From NCBI RefSeq assembly GCF_003628145.1, contig NZ_RBZV01000003.1, positions 1-64,000 of the forward strand: a stretch of 64,000 nucleotides of DNA. The letters run 5' to 3'. Below are positions 1-7,333 of the stretch, piece after piece; position 1 is the first letter of the stretch, and every line of letters starts with the position of its first letter. The translations under genes and the position numbers were made by a program. Source of the DNA: Trinickia fusca (GTDB lineage: Bacteria > Pseudomonadota > Gammaproteobacteria > Burkholderiales > Burkholderiaceae). A model generated the notes under the pieces. That model saw only the letters and a list, made by a program, of their open reading frames with translations, was not told the DNA's origin and ran no database searches.

Positions 1-275
1 GGCAGCGGCAGCGGCAGCGGCAGCGGCAGCGGCAGCGGCAGCGGCAGCGGCAGCGGCGGCAGCGGCAGCGGCGGCAGTGGCGGCAGTGGCGGCAGCGGCG
101 GCAGCGGCGGCAGCGGTCACGGTGGCAGCGGTCACGGTGGCAGCGGTGGCAGCGGCGGCAGCGGCGGCAGCGGTGGCAGCGGTGGCAGCGGCGGCAGCGG
201 CGGCAGCGGCGGCAGCGGCGGCAGCGGCGGCAGCGGCGGCAGCGGCGGCAGCGGCGGCAGCGGTCACGGTGGCGG
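1..275 (+). repeat. GGCAGC / GGCGGCAGC simple-sequence tandem repeat inside the Gly-rich gene
   Basis: A 6-bp unit (ggcagc) is repeated without interruption from position 1 to about 54. It then passes into a 9-bp unit (ggcggcagc) with ggt/agt and cac variants up to about 275. All unit lengths are multiples of three, so gain or loss of units keeps the reading frame. Such tracts are prone to slippage, and copy number may differ between strains or be misassembled. Confidence 0.85.
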
Positions 276-468
276 CAGCAGCGGCGGCGATGGCGACGGC
301 AACGGACACGGCAATGGCAACGGCAATGGCAACGCCGGCCACGGCGACGGCAGCGGTCAAGGCGGTGGCAATAGTGGTGGCCAGGGCAATGGCAACGGCC
401 ACGGCGGCAATGGCCACGGTGGCAATGGCGGAAATGGCCACGGCGGTGGCAACGGCCACGGGCATTGA
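1..468 (+). CDS. Gly/Ser/His/Asn-rich low-complexity protein, C-terminal 155 residues (5' end outside window)
   Basis: Frame 1 is open from the first base to a TGA at 466-468, so this is the 3' end of a gene that starts before the window. The product is almost pure repeat: GS dipeptides, then GGS triplets with scattered GHGGS units (residues 1-93), then a more varied GNG/GHG/GDG tail ending in Gly-His. There is no folded domain, Cys or aromatic residue. Such tracts occur in secreted or cell-surface proteins and in linkers, but the missing N-terminus prevents assignment. Reading the same DNA one frame over gives a long poly-Ala frame, which is an artefact of the GGCAGC repeat. The His/Asp-rich end could bind metal, but this is speculation. 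Confidence 0.6.
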   Translation, partial: GSGSGSGSGSGSGSGSGSGGSGSGGSGGSGGSGGSGGSGHGGSGHGGSGGSGGSGGSGGSGGSGGSGGSGGSGGSGGSGGSGGSGGSGHGGGSSGGDGDGNGHGNGNGNGNAGHGDGSGQGGGNSGGQGNGNGHGGNGHGGNGGNGHGGGNGHGH

Positions 469-480
469 CCCAGGCGAAAC

Positions 481-500
481 GACGGCGCTATCGCGCCGTC
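481..500. terminator. Perfect 8-bp hairpin between converging genes
   Basis: gacggcgc - tatc - gcgccgtc forms a perfect 8-bp stem with a 4-nt loop. It starts 13 bp after the stop of the Gly-rich gene and lies about 50 bp past the stop of the converging aldo/keto reductase gene. There is no T-tract on either side, so it may be a weak or Rho-assisted bidirectional terminator. Confidence 0.45.
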
Positions 501-552
501 GCTCAAACCTGCAACATGTTGGACGGCGCGCTTCCCCGCCCTCACGAGTCGA

Positions 553-1392
553 TCACAACATCTCGAGCGGCCGCTTCGATCGAGGCGGCTTGAAGAACGC
601 GTCGATCGCCGCCCGCTCGTCCTCTCCGAGTCGTAGATCGAGCGCGCGGCGATTCTCTTCCACGTGTTCGACGCTACCGGCCTTCGGAATGGCGCACACA
701 CCGGGCTGAGCAAGCACCCATGCAAGCGCGACCTGAATCGCCGATATCCCGCGCGCATGCGCGATCTCGTCGAGTACCGAACGTTTCGGCAAGCGCAGAT
801 GATCGATCGGGCTATATGCCATCGCCGGCATCCCCCGCTCCCTCATCCACGGCAACAGATCGAACTCGGCCCCGCGCCGCGCGACGTTATAAAGGATTTG
901 ATTCGTTGCACAGGCCGCACCTCCCGCATCGACGAGCTCGCGCATATCGTCGACGTCGAAATTGCTGACGCCCCAGTAACGAATCTTGCCGGCACGATGC
1001 AATGCCTCGAATCCTTCGATCGTCTCCTCGAGCCCGAACTGGCCACGCCAGTGCAACAGATAGAGATCGAGCCGATCCGTCCGCAAGCGTCGCAAACTCG
1101 CCTCGCACGCGGCCACCACGCCACGCGCGCTCGCATTGTGCGGATAGACCTTGCTGACCAGAAACACCTGTTCGCGCAACCCGGCCAGCGCCTCGCCGAG
1201 CAGCGTCTCGGTGGCGCCTTCACCGTACATCTCGGCTGTATCGATAAGGGTCATGCCGAGCTCGATGCCGGCGCGCAGCGCTGCAATTTCCGCCGCGCGC
1301 CGCTTCGGATGTTCACCCATCTCCCACGTGCCCTGCCCGAGCTTCGCGATTCGTTCGCCGCCCGGCAGCGTGACAGAGTCGTCGTGCGTCAT
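553..1392 (-). CDS. Aldo/keto reductase
   Basis: 279-residue NADPH-dependent oxidoreductase of the aldo/keto reductase superfamily, bacterial YeaE/DkgA-like branch, likely reducing aldehydes or ketones in the cytoplasm. The catalytic tetrad is visible: D51 and Y56 (in DTAEMYG), K81 (VSK) and H114 (LLHW). The C-terminal part keeps the cofactor-binding AIPKAGS segment. The reading frame is open far upstream, but the ATG at 1392 is preferred: it is preceded by GGAG at suitable spacing and gives the normal family length. It is transcribed divergently from the GntR-type regulator at 1537, which may control it; that link is inference. Substrate is unknown. Confidence 0.9.
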   Translation of the reverse strand: MTHDDSVTLPGGERIAKLGQGTWEMGEHPKRRAAEIAALRAGIELGMTLIDTAEMYGEGATETLLGEALAGLREQVFLVSKVYPHNASARGVVAACEASLRRLRTDRLDLYLLHWRGQFGLEETIEGFEALHRAGKIRYWGVSNFDVDDMRELVDAGGAACATNQILYNVARRGAEFDLLPWMRERGMPAMAYSPIDHLRLPKRSVLDEIAHARGISAIQVALAWVLAQPGVCAIPKAGSVEHVEENRRALDLRLGEDERAAIDAFFKPPRSKRPLEML

Positions 1393-1536
1393 GCCGCTCT
1401 CCTTCGTTGTCGCGATGCGTTCGAGTTTAGCGGCCCGCACGCCGACCAGCTGATTCGATCCGAAAAGGTCGCCATCACGTACAGCCGGGCATTGATGACT
1501 TAGAATGGCCGCTTGCCCTATGCCTGTGCCTATTCC

Positions 1537-2283
1537 ATGAACGCACCCTCGGAAGACCGTTGGCGCGACCTGCGCCCGGACCCGGACAACGACACGCCGC
1601 TTTATCTCCAACTCGCCCGCAAGCTCAGCCATGCGATCCACGAAAGCCGCTGGACCGCGGGCGAAGCCCTGCCGTCCGAACGCGTGCTCTCCGAAGCGCT
1701 CGGCGTCTCGCGCATCACGGCCCGCAAGGCCATCGCGCTGCTCGTCGAGCAAGGGCTCATTCGCCGCACGCAAGGAGCAGGCAGCTTCATCACGCCGCGC
1801 TACGACGATCCGCTTTCGCGCTTGTCGAGCTTCAGCGAAATGCTCCGGCAGCGCGGCTTCACGCCCAGCTCTCAATGGCTTTCGCGCGAAATTCAGCCCG
1901 CCAACCGCGAAGAAGTGATCCAGTTGGGGTTGTCGCCCGCGGCTGCCGTTGCACGCCTGAAACGTCTGCGTCTGGCCAACGGCATCGTGATGGCCGTCGA
2001 GAATTCGACGTTGCCCGCCTCCGTCGTACCCGATCCGCATGCGATCGGCGATTCGCTGTACAGCTACCTCGAACAGCGAGGCCACGCGATCGTGCGGGCG
2101 CTGCAGCACTTTCGCGCCGTCAACGCCAGCGACGAGCTCGCCGGGCAGATGGGCATCGCGCCGCACGACGCGCTGCTGCTGATTACGCGTATCGGCTACA
2201 CGGCCGACCAGCGCGCCATCGAACTGACCGACACGTACTGCCGTAACGACTACTACGACTTCGTCGCCGAGTTGCGCAAGTAG
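1537..2283 (+). CDS. GntR-family transcriptional regulator (HutC/UTRA subfamily)
   Basis: 248 residues from the ATG at 1537. An in-frame TTG at 1513 would add eight residues, and neither start has a clear Shine-Dalgarno. Residues about 20-85 form a GntR winged helix-turn-helix (LPSERVLSEALGVSRITARK, then GLIRRTQGAGSF). Residues about 100-245 form a UTRA effector domain, the fold that binds sugars or amino-acid derivatives in NagR/HutC/PhnF proteins. The gene lies divergent from the aldo/keto reductase with about 140 bp between starts, a layout typical of a local regulator. The ligand cannot be read from the sequence. Confidence 0.88.
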   Translation: MNAPSEDRWRDLRPDPDNDTPLYLQLARKLSHAIHESRWTAGEALPSERVLSEALGVSRITARKAIALLVEQGLIRRTQGAGSFITPRYDDPLSRLSSFSEMLRQRGFTPSSQWLSREIQPANREEVIQLGLSPAAAVARLKRLRLANGIVMAVENSTLPASVVPDPHAIGDSLYSYLEQRGHAIVRALQHFRAVNASDELAGQMGIAPHDALLLITRIGYTADQRAIELTDTYCRNDYYDFVAELRK

Positions 2284-2378
2284 ACGTACCGTGCACCATG
2301 CACATCGGCGGATGAACGCATGCGGCTCGTCCAATGACGTTGCGCATGCGTTCTCGTGGGCGCTGAACGTCGTGTGTG

Positions 2379-3785
2379 TCAGCCGAGCCAGCGCGGCTCA
2401 TGCGTGCCCACCGGCACCGGCGGGCAACTGAAACGCGGCGGCGTCGCCGACATCGTCTCGGCCGGTGCGACGGCGGCCACGCTGCCGAACGGCGATGCGA
2501 CGTGCTGTATGCAGTCGGGTACCTCCTCGCGTTTCACGTCGGCGGCGCGCCAGCCATCGTCGATGGTGCCGAACGACTGCAACCAATGCCCCGTTTGCGC
2601 CAGCGACAGCCGCACATGCCAACTGCCGCCCTCGACGGCACGACGCGCCAGCGCGACCATCGCGCCAAACGCGGCCAGATAGCCCGTCGCATGATCGAGT
2701 GCCTGGCACGGCAGATGTTTGGGTGCGCTCGCACTTGCCGCCTCGCGCTCGGTCCACGCAATGCCGCTCGCCGACTGCACCAGACTGTCGAAGCCGCGGC
2801 GCATCGCCCACGGCCCTTCGCGGCCATATGCACTGACCGAGACATAGACGATGCCGGGCTTGACCCGCGCCAGCGCTTGCGGGGAGAACCCGCGCGCCGC
2901 CAATGCATCGGGGCGATACGACTGCAGGAAGACATCGGCCTCCTTGGCAAGCCCCAGCAGCGCATCGCGGCCGCTCGTGTCGCGCAGGTCGAGCACGGCC
3001 GAGCGCTTGCCGCGCCCGTTGTCGATGACGAGCGGTGCGACGTTCGGCAGATGCGGACCGTTGATGAGTAGTACGTCGGCGCCATGCTGCGCGAGCGTGC
3101 GCCCTGCGACAGGCCCCGCGATGATACGGCTCAAGTCGAGCACGCGCGTGCCCGTGAGCGGTTGCGCAGCACCTTGCGTCGCTGCTTCCCGTCCGATCGG
3201 CAACGGCGGCGCATCACCGATGCGCTCGATTTCGAACAGTGGCAACGCGGCAACGGCTGCCGCTTGTTCATGCGCGGCCCATTCGTTTGGACTGCGAATC
3301 AAGGCCGCGCACAATCCTGCATCGGCGAGTGCCTGATCGAGCTCAGCGCCATCCCTCCCGCGAATGGCTTTTACCACGGCCTCGTATTCGTTCGCACAGC
3401 CGAGCAGCTTGACGACACCTGCGCGGTGATGCGCGAAGTTCGTATGCAACTGGATCCATTCACCATCGCGCGTCTCGTAAAAACCCGTCAAGGGATCGCG
3501 TAATTCGGGCGCCGGCCCTTCGTCGATGCGCAAGTATCGTTCGCTGCGAAATGCTGCAAGCGCGCGGCGCATCGTGACCCTGATGCGCTGCCCCCGGCCC
3601 GTGCGCAAACGATGACACTGCGCAGCGGCCAGCGCCTGCGCACCGATCGTCGCGCTTGCGAGCGTGCCGACACGATAGACCGACGGCAGGCCCGGGTCTT
3701 CGCCTTCGAAGTGGATATCGTCCACGGCTGCGCGATCGCAGCCAGCCAGGGACCACAGATGGTCGAGAGCGCTAAGCGGTGTCAT
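2379..3785 (-). CDS. Family III CoA-transferase (CaiB/BaiF-like) with apparent permuted domain order
   Basis: 468 residues from ATG 3785; a TTG at 3815 would add ten. Family III CoA-transferases move CoA between carboxylic acids through an aspartyl intermediate. The second half (from about residue 215) holds the usual N-terminal core: TRVLDLSRIIAGP, a GRGKRSAVLDL strand, ADVFLQSYRP, VSVSAYGREGP and an LDHATGYLAAFG helix whose Asp is the expected catalytic residue. The first half looks like what normally follows that core: a GAQALAAA helix with a GRGQ turn but no matching Asp, then DPLTGFYETRDGEWIQLH. The protein is longer than the roughly 400-residue family norm. Substrate unknown; it stands alone with its own promoter region. 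Confidence 0.8.
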   Translation of the reverse strand: MTPLSALDHLWSLAGCDRAAVDDIHFEGEDPGLPSVYRVGTLASATIGAQALAAAQCHRLRTGRGQRIRVTMRRALAAFRSERYLRIDEGPAPELRDPLTGFYETRDGEWIQLHTNFAHHRAGVVKLLGCANEYEAVVKAIRGRDGAELDQALADAGLCAALIRSPNEWAAHEQAAAVAALPLFEIERIGDAPPLPIGREAATQGAAQPLTGTRVLDLSRIIAGPVAGRTLAQHGADVLLINGPHLPNVAPLVIDNGRGKRSAVLDLRDTSGRDALLGLAKEADVFLQSYRPDALAARGFSPQALARVKPGIVYVSVSAYGREGPWAMRRGFDSLVQSASGIAWTEREAASASAPKHLPCQALDHATGYLAAFGAMVALARRAVEGGSWHVRLSLAQTGHWLQSFGTIDDGWRAADVKREEVPDCIQHVASPFGSVAAVAPAETMSATPPRFSCPPVPVGTHEPRWLG

Positions 3786-3842
3786 GTTCGGCGAAAGACC
3801 GTAGTCGAGCTGCAAACGAGTCTAGAATCGCCGGCCATATCG

Positions 3843-3866
3843 ATCAATCTTGATTCAAATAATCAA
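3843..3866. promoter_or_regulatory. Overlapping AT-rich palindromes upstream of the CoA-transferase gene
   Basis: TTGATT-caaat-AATCAA (3850-3866) is a perfect 6-bp inverted repeat with a 5-nt spacer. It overlaps ATCAA-tc-TTGAT (3843-3854). Both lie 58-81 bp upstream of the chosen start on the minus strand, in an otherwise GC-rich context, as expected for an operator. The cognate regulator is not identified. Confidence 0.4.
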
Positions 3867-3893
3867 CCTGTCTCGATCTGTTCCAGGCGCTGC

Positions 3894-4190
3894 TTACGCT
3901 AGTGCCCGGCGCGGCATCAACCCGAGCACGCGGCGAGCCACGCCGGGCTGCGCGCGCGAGCCGATGCTCGCGGCCGTCATACGGACGTCGCCACGCCCTG
4001 CGCCAACCCATGCCCGTGCGCCGGCCGGCAACCGGAACGATTGCCCCGTGTCGAGCCAATAGTCTTCGGCATCGCCCTCGAGCGTCAGCCACAACTGCCC
4101 TGCCGTCACCGTCACGACGAGCGGCCTTGCAATCGACCAGACCGTCGCGGGCTCGTCTTGCTCCATTTCGAATATGCGGATTTCGCGCAT
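3894..4190 (-). CDS. DUF2917 family protein
   Basis: 98 residues from ATG 4190, chosen because AAGGAG lies upstream at good spacing; the frame continues upstream without signals. The sequence matches the DUF2917 pattern seen in Burkholderiaceae: a single small beta-rich, cupin-like domain with VTVTAGQLWLTLEGDAEDYWL followed by GQSFRLPAG, then a basic tail. There is no signal peptide. Function is unknown. It is divergent from the MocR-type regulator at 4320, and the two share a 129-bp region rich in ACAGTT repeats, so it is a likely target of that regulator (inference). Confidence 0.8.
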   Translation of the reverse strand: MREIRIFEMEQDEPATVWSIARPLVVTVTAGQLWLTLEGDAEDYWLDTGQSFRLPAGARAWVGAGRGDVRMTAASIGSRAQPGVARRVLGLMPRRALA

Positions 4191-4256
4191 CGCGAGGCTC
4201 CTTCCCAAAGTGCGTACTGTCAGAGCATTATTGCGACACACCACGTACAATCACAT

Positions 4257-4309
4257 GCACAGTTCCGAACAGTTTTATCTAAACTGTGCAGCTAAAAAAA
4301 CGAACAGTC
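4257..4309. promoter_or_regulatory. Operator cluster between DUF2917 gene and MocR regulator (ACAGTT repeats)
   Basis: ACAGTTT (4269-4275) - tatct - AAACTGT (4281-4287) is a perfect inverted repeat. A second ACAGTT lies exactly 10 bp upstream (4259-4264), within GCACAGTT, which pairs with AACTGTGC (4282-4289). A third half-site, ACAGTC, is at 4304-4309. MocR proteins commonly bind direct plus inverted half-sites in their own divergent promoter, and this arrangement fits that pattern. Confidence 0.55.
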
Positions 4310-4319
4310 TGGAGCGCGG

Positions 4320-5768
4320 ATGAAGCTCGAACTCGATCGCGGCACCGGCGTGCCGCTGACGGACCAGATCGTCGCCGGCATGGAGCACTGGATTCGCTCG
4401 CGCGAGGCGCATGCGGGCGCGAAACTGCCGTCCATTCGCGCACTCGCGGCCGAATACGGCATTAGCCGCTTTCCCGTCATCGAGGCCTACGATCGCCTCG
4501 TCTCGCTGGGCTACGTCGAATCGCGGCACGGCTCGGGCTTTTACGTGAGCGGCCATGCGCACGCGCTGCCGAACAATTACGGCACGTCCGATCCACGCCG
4601 CGCCGAGGACGAATCGAGCTACATCCTGCAGCAGTTCAACCACCCCGGCGATACGCTGAAGCTCGCGAGCGGCTTCATCCCTGAGGCGTGGCGCGACATG
4701 GAAGGCATTGCGCAAGCGATTCGACATGTCGTGCGGACCGATCGCGCGAGCACGATCGATTACGCCACGCCACTCGGCTGCGCCGCGCTGCGCGAGCACT
4801 TGCAAGCACGCATCGCGCCGCTGGGCATCCGCGCCGATACGTCGCAAATCCTCACCACGTTCGGCGCAAGCCAAGCCGTCGATCTGATCGTGCGCTATCT
4901 GCTCAAGGCCGGCGACACGATGTTCGTCGAAGACCCGGGCTACTACAATTTATTCGGACTCCTCAAGCTTCACGGCGTGAACGTCGTCGGCATTCCGCGC
5001 ACGCACGAAGGCCCCGACCTCGACGTGCTGCAAGCCGAACTCAAGCGACACCGTCCACGCGCGATCTTCATCAACACCGTCTTTCACAATCCGACCGGCA
5101 CCGTGGTCACACCGGCTGTCGCCTTCCGTCTGCTGCAGCTGGCGCGCGAGTACGGCTTCATGATCGTCGAGGACGACATCTACGCCGATTTCCAGGCAAG
5201 CCCGACCGACCGCCTCGCCGCGCTCGATCAACTGGAGCAGGTCATCTACATCGGCGGGCTCTCGAAGACGCTGTCCTCGTCGCTACGCATCGGCTTCGTG
5301 GCCGCGAGCCACGCGATCGTCAAACACCTCGCCGACATCAAGATGCTCACGAGCATCAGCGGATCGATGTTCGGCGAATCCGTCGTGCTCACCATGCTCG
5401 AGCGCGGCGCCTATCACAAGTTTCTCGACCGGTTGCGCCGGCGTATGAGCGAGGCGCTCGGGGCGACCGCGCAGACGCTCGAATCGTACGGCTGGCAACT
5501 GTTCGCAAGGCCTTCGGGCGGTAAATTCCTGTGGGCGCGTGTCCCGCACGTCGCGGACTCGCAGCGGCTCGTGCAATGCGCAACCTCGTGCGACGTGACC
5601 GTGGCGCCGGGCAGCTACTTCCGCCCGCATGCGCAAACCAGTCCGTGGATTCGCATCAACGCGGCATTTGCAAGTGATCCGCGCGCGAAAGCGTTCTTCG
5701 AGCGAGCCGCACAACTCGCGCCCGATGACCTCGAAGCGACCGCGCGCGAACCCGCCTCGATTGATTGA
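4320..5768 (+). CDS. MocR-family transcriptional regulator (GntR HTH fused to fold-type I aminotransferase domain)
   Basis: 482 residues. Residues 1-78 are a GntR winged helix (KLPSIRALAAEYGISRFPV, ending in the wing ESRHGSGFYVSG). From about residue 100 an aminotransferase-like domain follows, with the PLP-binding lysine K316 in GGLSKTLSS, the ring-contacting Asp in IVEDDIYADF and NPTG in HNPTGTVV. MocR proteins use PLP, or a PLP adduct, as effector rather than catalysing transamination. The start has GGAG five bases upstream. It is divergent from the DUF2917 gene and separated by an operator-like repeat cluster, suggesting autoregulation and control of that gene. No pdxST or GABA genes lie nearby to suggest the effector. 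Confidence 0.9.
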   Translation: MKLELDRGTGVPLTDQIVAGMEHWIRSREAHAGAKLPSIRALAAEYGISRFPVIEAYDRLVSLGYVESRHGSGFYVSGHAHALPNNYGTSDPRRAEDESSYILQQFNHPGDTLKLASGFIPEAWRDMEGIAQAIRHVVRTDRASTIDYATPLGCAALREHLQARIAPLGIRADTSQILTTFGASQAVDLIVRYLLKAGDTMFVEDPGYYNLFGLLKLHGVNVVGIPRTHEGPDLDVLQAELKRHRPRAIFINTVFHNPTGTVVTPAVAFRLLQLAREYGFMIVEDDIYADFQASPTDRLAALDQLEQVIYIGGLSKTLSSSLRIGFVAASHAIVKHLADIKMLTSISGSMFGESVVLTMLERGAYHKFLDRLRRRMSEALGATAQTLESYGWQLFARPSGGKFLWARVPHVADSQRLVQCATSCDVTVAPGSYFRPHAQTSPWIRINAAFASDPRAKAFFERAAQLAPDDLEATAREPASID

Positions 5769-6053
5769 GCGCGCAACCAATCGAAGCAAAAAATACAGAT
5801 CGGCCTAAACTTGAAGCCGCGTCCTGCGCATGCCCCGCTCGCCTACCCAACACCGAGCCGCAACGCACCGAAATTGTGCAAGCTCGCGCGAAACGGCATG
5901 AGAACGGTCCGGCCCGTCCGTCGCAAGTCGTTGCCGGTCAAGGCTCAGAAGGCTTTTTTTGATATTGCGCATGGAACTTGCTGGTTCGTGCGATAAAGTG
6001 AGCGACTCGCCTCGCCTTGCGCGCCGCGTTTTCCCCATACGTCAGTCATAAGC

Positions 6054-7322
6054 ATGATCGAACTCGATCCCCCCGGCTTCCAGCCGCCGCGCCCCGTTGC
6101 GGGCGACGCCGACACCCGGCGTACCGTCGTCTACGGCGGCTACACGGTGTTCAGCGTATTCCAGCCGGTGTTCTCGGTGTCACATCGCCGGGCGATCGGC
6201 TATCACGCGTCGCTACGCGTGCACGACGAGGAAGGCAGGCAGGTGCCGTCGCACGAAGTGTTCACGCAGGCGGCTCGGCGCGGTGATCTGCTCGAACTCG
6301 GCCGGCTTGCCGAGTCGCTGCACCTGGGCAACTTCAGCGCATTCGACAGCCACGACGAGTGGCTCTTCCTGAGCCTGCATCCGGCCGCGCTGATGGACAC
6401 GAGCTACGGCGACGCCCTGCTCGCGGGCCTGAAGGCATTGGGCTTGCCGCCGCAACGCGTCGTGCTCGAAGTGCCCGAGCAGGCCGGCGGGGAGACGAGC
6501 CGCTTCGCCGAAATCGTCGACTGTCTGCGCAAATCGGGCTTTCTGATCGCGCTCGGCGGATTCGGCGCCAAACACTCGAACATCGATCGCGTCTGGCATC
6601 TCCATCCCGACATCGTCTCGCTCGATCGCTGCATCCTCGCACAGGCAAGCGAGCACTCCCATATCGAACGCGTGCTGCCGGGGCTGGTCTCGCTGCTGCA
6701 CGAGTCGGGGCAGCTCGTACTGATGGGCGGGCTCACGACCGAGCGCGACGCGTTGATCGCGCTCGAATGCAACGTCGACTTCGTGCAAGGGACGTTCTTC
6801 GCAGGCCCCAGCGTCGAGCCCGTCGAGCCGCGCGTGGCGGCGCAATTGATGGATGCGCTGTCGGCCAAATTGCGCGAGCGCGTAGCGGCACGCGAGCGCG
6901 CGCAAGCGGCGCGTCTCGCACCGTACGTCACGGCACTCGAAGAAGCCTCCCTGCGCGTGGTGGGCGGTGAGCCGGTCGACACGGGCACCGAGGCGCTGCT
7001 CGCGTTGCCCGATACCGCGCGGTGCTTCCTGCTCGATGCGCAGGGCCGTCAGATCGGCGACAACATCCTGCCGCCGGGCCGCGTGTCGCGCCGCGCGAAG
7101 CGTTTCAGCCCGCTGCTGCATTCGGAGGGGGCCAGCTGGGAACGCCGCCCGTACTTCATCGAAGCGGTGCGTGCGCCGGGCCACGTGCATCTGACCGCCC
7201 CGTATCTGTCGATCAACGAAGCCCATCTGTGCGTGACCGCTTCGATCGCCGCGCAAACGGCGCAAGGCTTGCAGGTGCTGTGCGCCGACATCAACTGGGA
7301 TGCGACCGCGCACGTTCGCTGA
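6054..7322 (+). CDS. Degenerate EAL-domain protein with C-terminal sensor-like domain (YkuI-like architecture)
   Basis: 422 residues. Residues about 30-265 follow the EAL fold: FQPVF (36-40), LEVPE (138-142) and VQGTFFAGP (244-252). Several catalytic motifs are altered: the EAL tripeptide reads HAS (51-53), the DDFG motif reads LGGFG (167-171), the metal/Lys segment reads VSLDR, and the EGVE motif reads MGGLT. It is therefore probably not a c-di-GMP phosphodiesterase and may be a binding or scaffold protein. Residues about 300-418, with FLLDAQGRQIGDNI and PYLSINEAHLCVT, resemble the PAS/Cache-like domain after EAL in Bacillus YkuI. No membrane segment is seen. It is not in an obvious operon. 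Confidence 0.8.
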   Translation: MIELDPPGFQPPRPVAGDADTRRTVVYGGYTVFSVFQPVFSVSHRRAIGYHASLRVHDEEGRQVPSHEVFTQAARRGDLLELGRLAESLHLGNFSAFDSHDEWLFLSLHPAALMDTSYGDALLAGLKALGLPPQRVVLEVPEQAGGETSRFAEIVDCLRKSGFLIALGGFGAKHSNIDRVWHLHPDIVSLDRCILAQASEHSHIERVLPGLVSLLHESGQLVLMGGLTTERDALIALECNVDFVQGTFFAGPSVEPVEPRVAAQLMDALSAKLRERVAARERAQAARLAPYVTALEEASLRVVGGEPVDTGTEALLALPDTARCFLLDAQGRQIGDNILPPGRVSRRAKRFSPLLHSEGASWERRPYFIEAVRAPGHVHLTAPYLSINEAHLCVTASIAAQTAQGLQVLCADINWDATAHVR

Positions 7323-7333
7323 ACCTGGGCGAC

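Noticed and set aside
1..275. CRISPR-like array
   Set aside because: Units are 6-9 bp with no unique spacers and are in frame within a Gly-rich coding region.
77..709. A 210-residue frame rich in poly-Ala over the repeat region
   Set aside because: It is the +1 shadow of the GGCAGC repeat; the biologically sensible frame is Gly/Ser-rich and ends at 468. The part after 468 runs antisense to the aldo/keto reductase gene.
553..2334. A single 593-residue minus-strand protein covering the aldo/keto reductase and the region opposite the GntR gene
   Set aside because: The upstream half is antisense to the GntR regulator and has no domain; the reductase starts at 1392 with a ribosome site.
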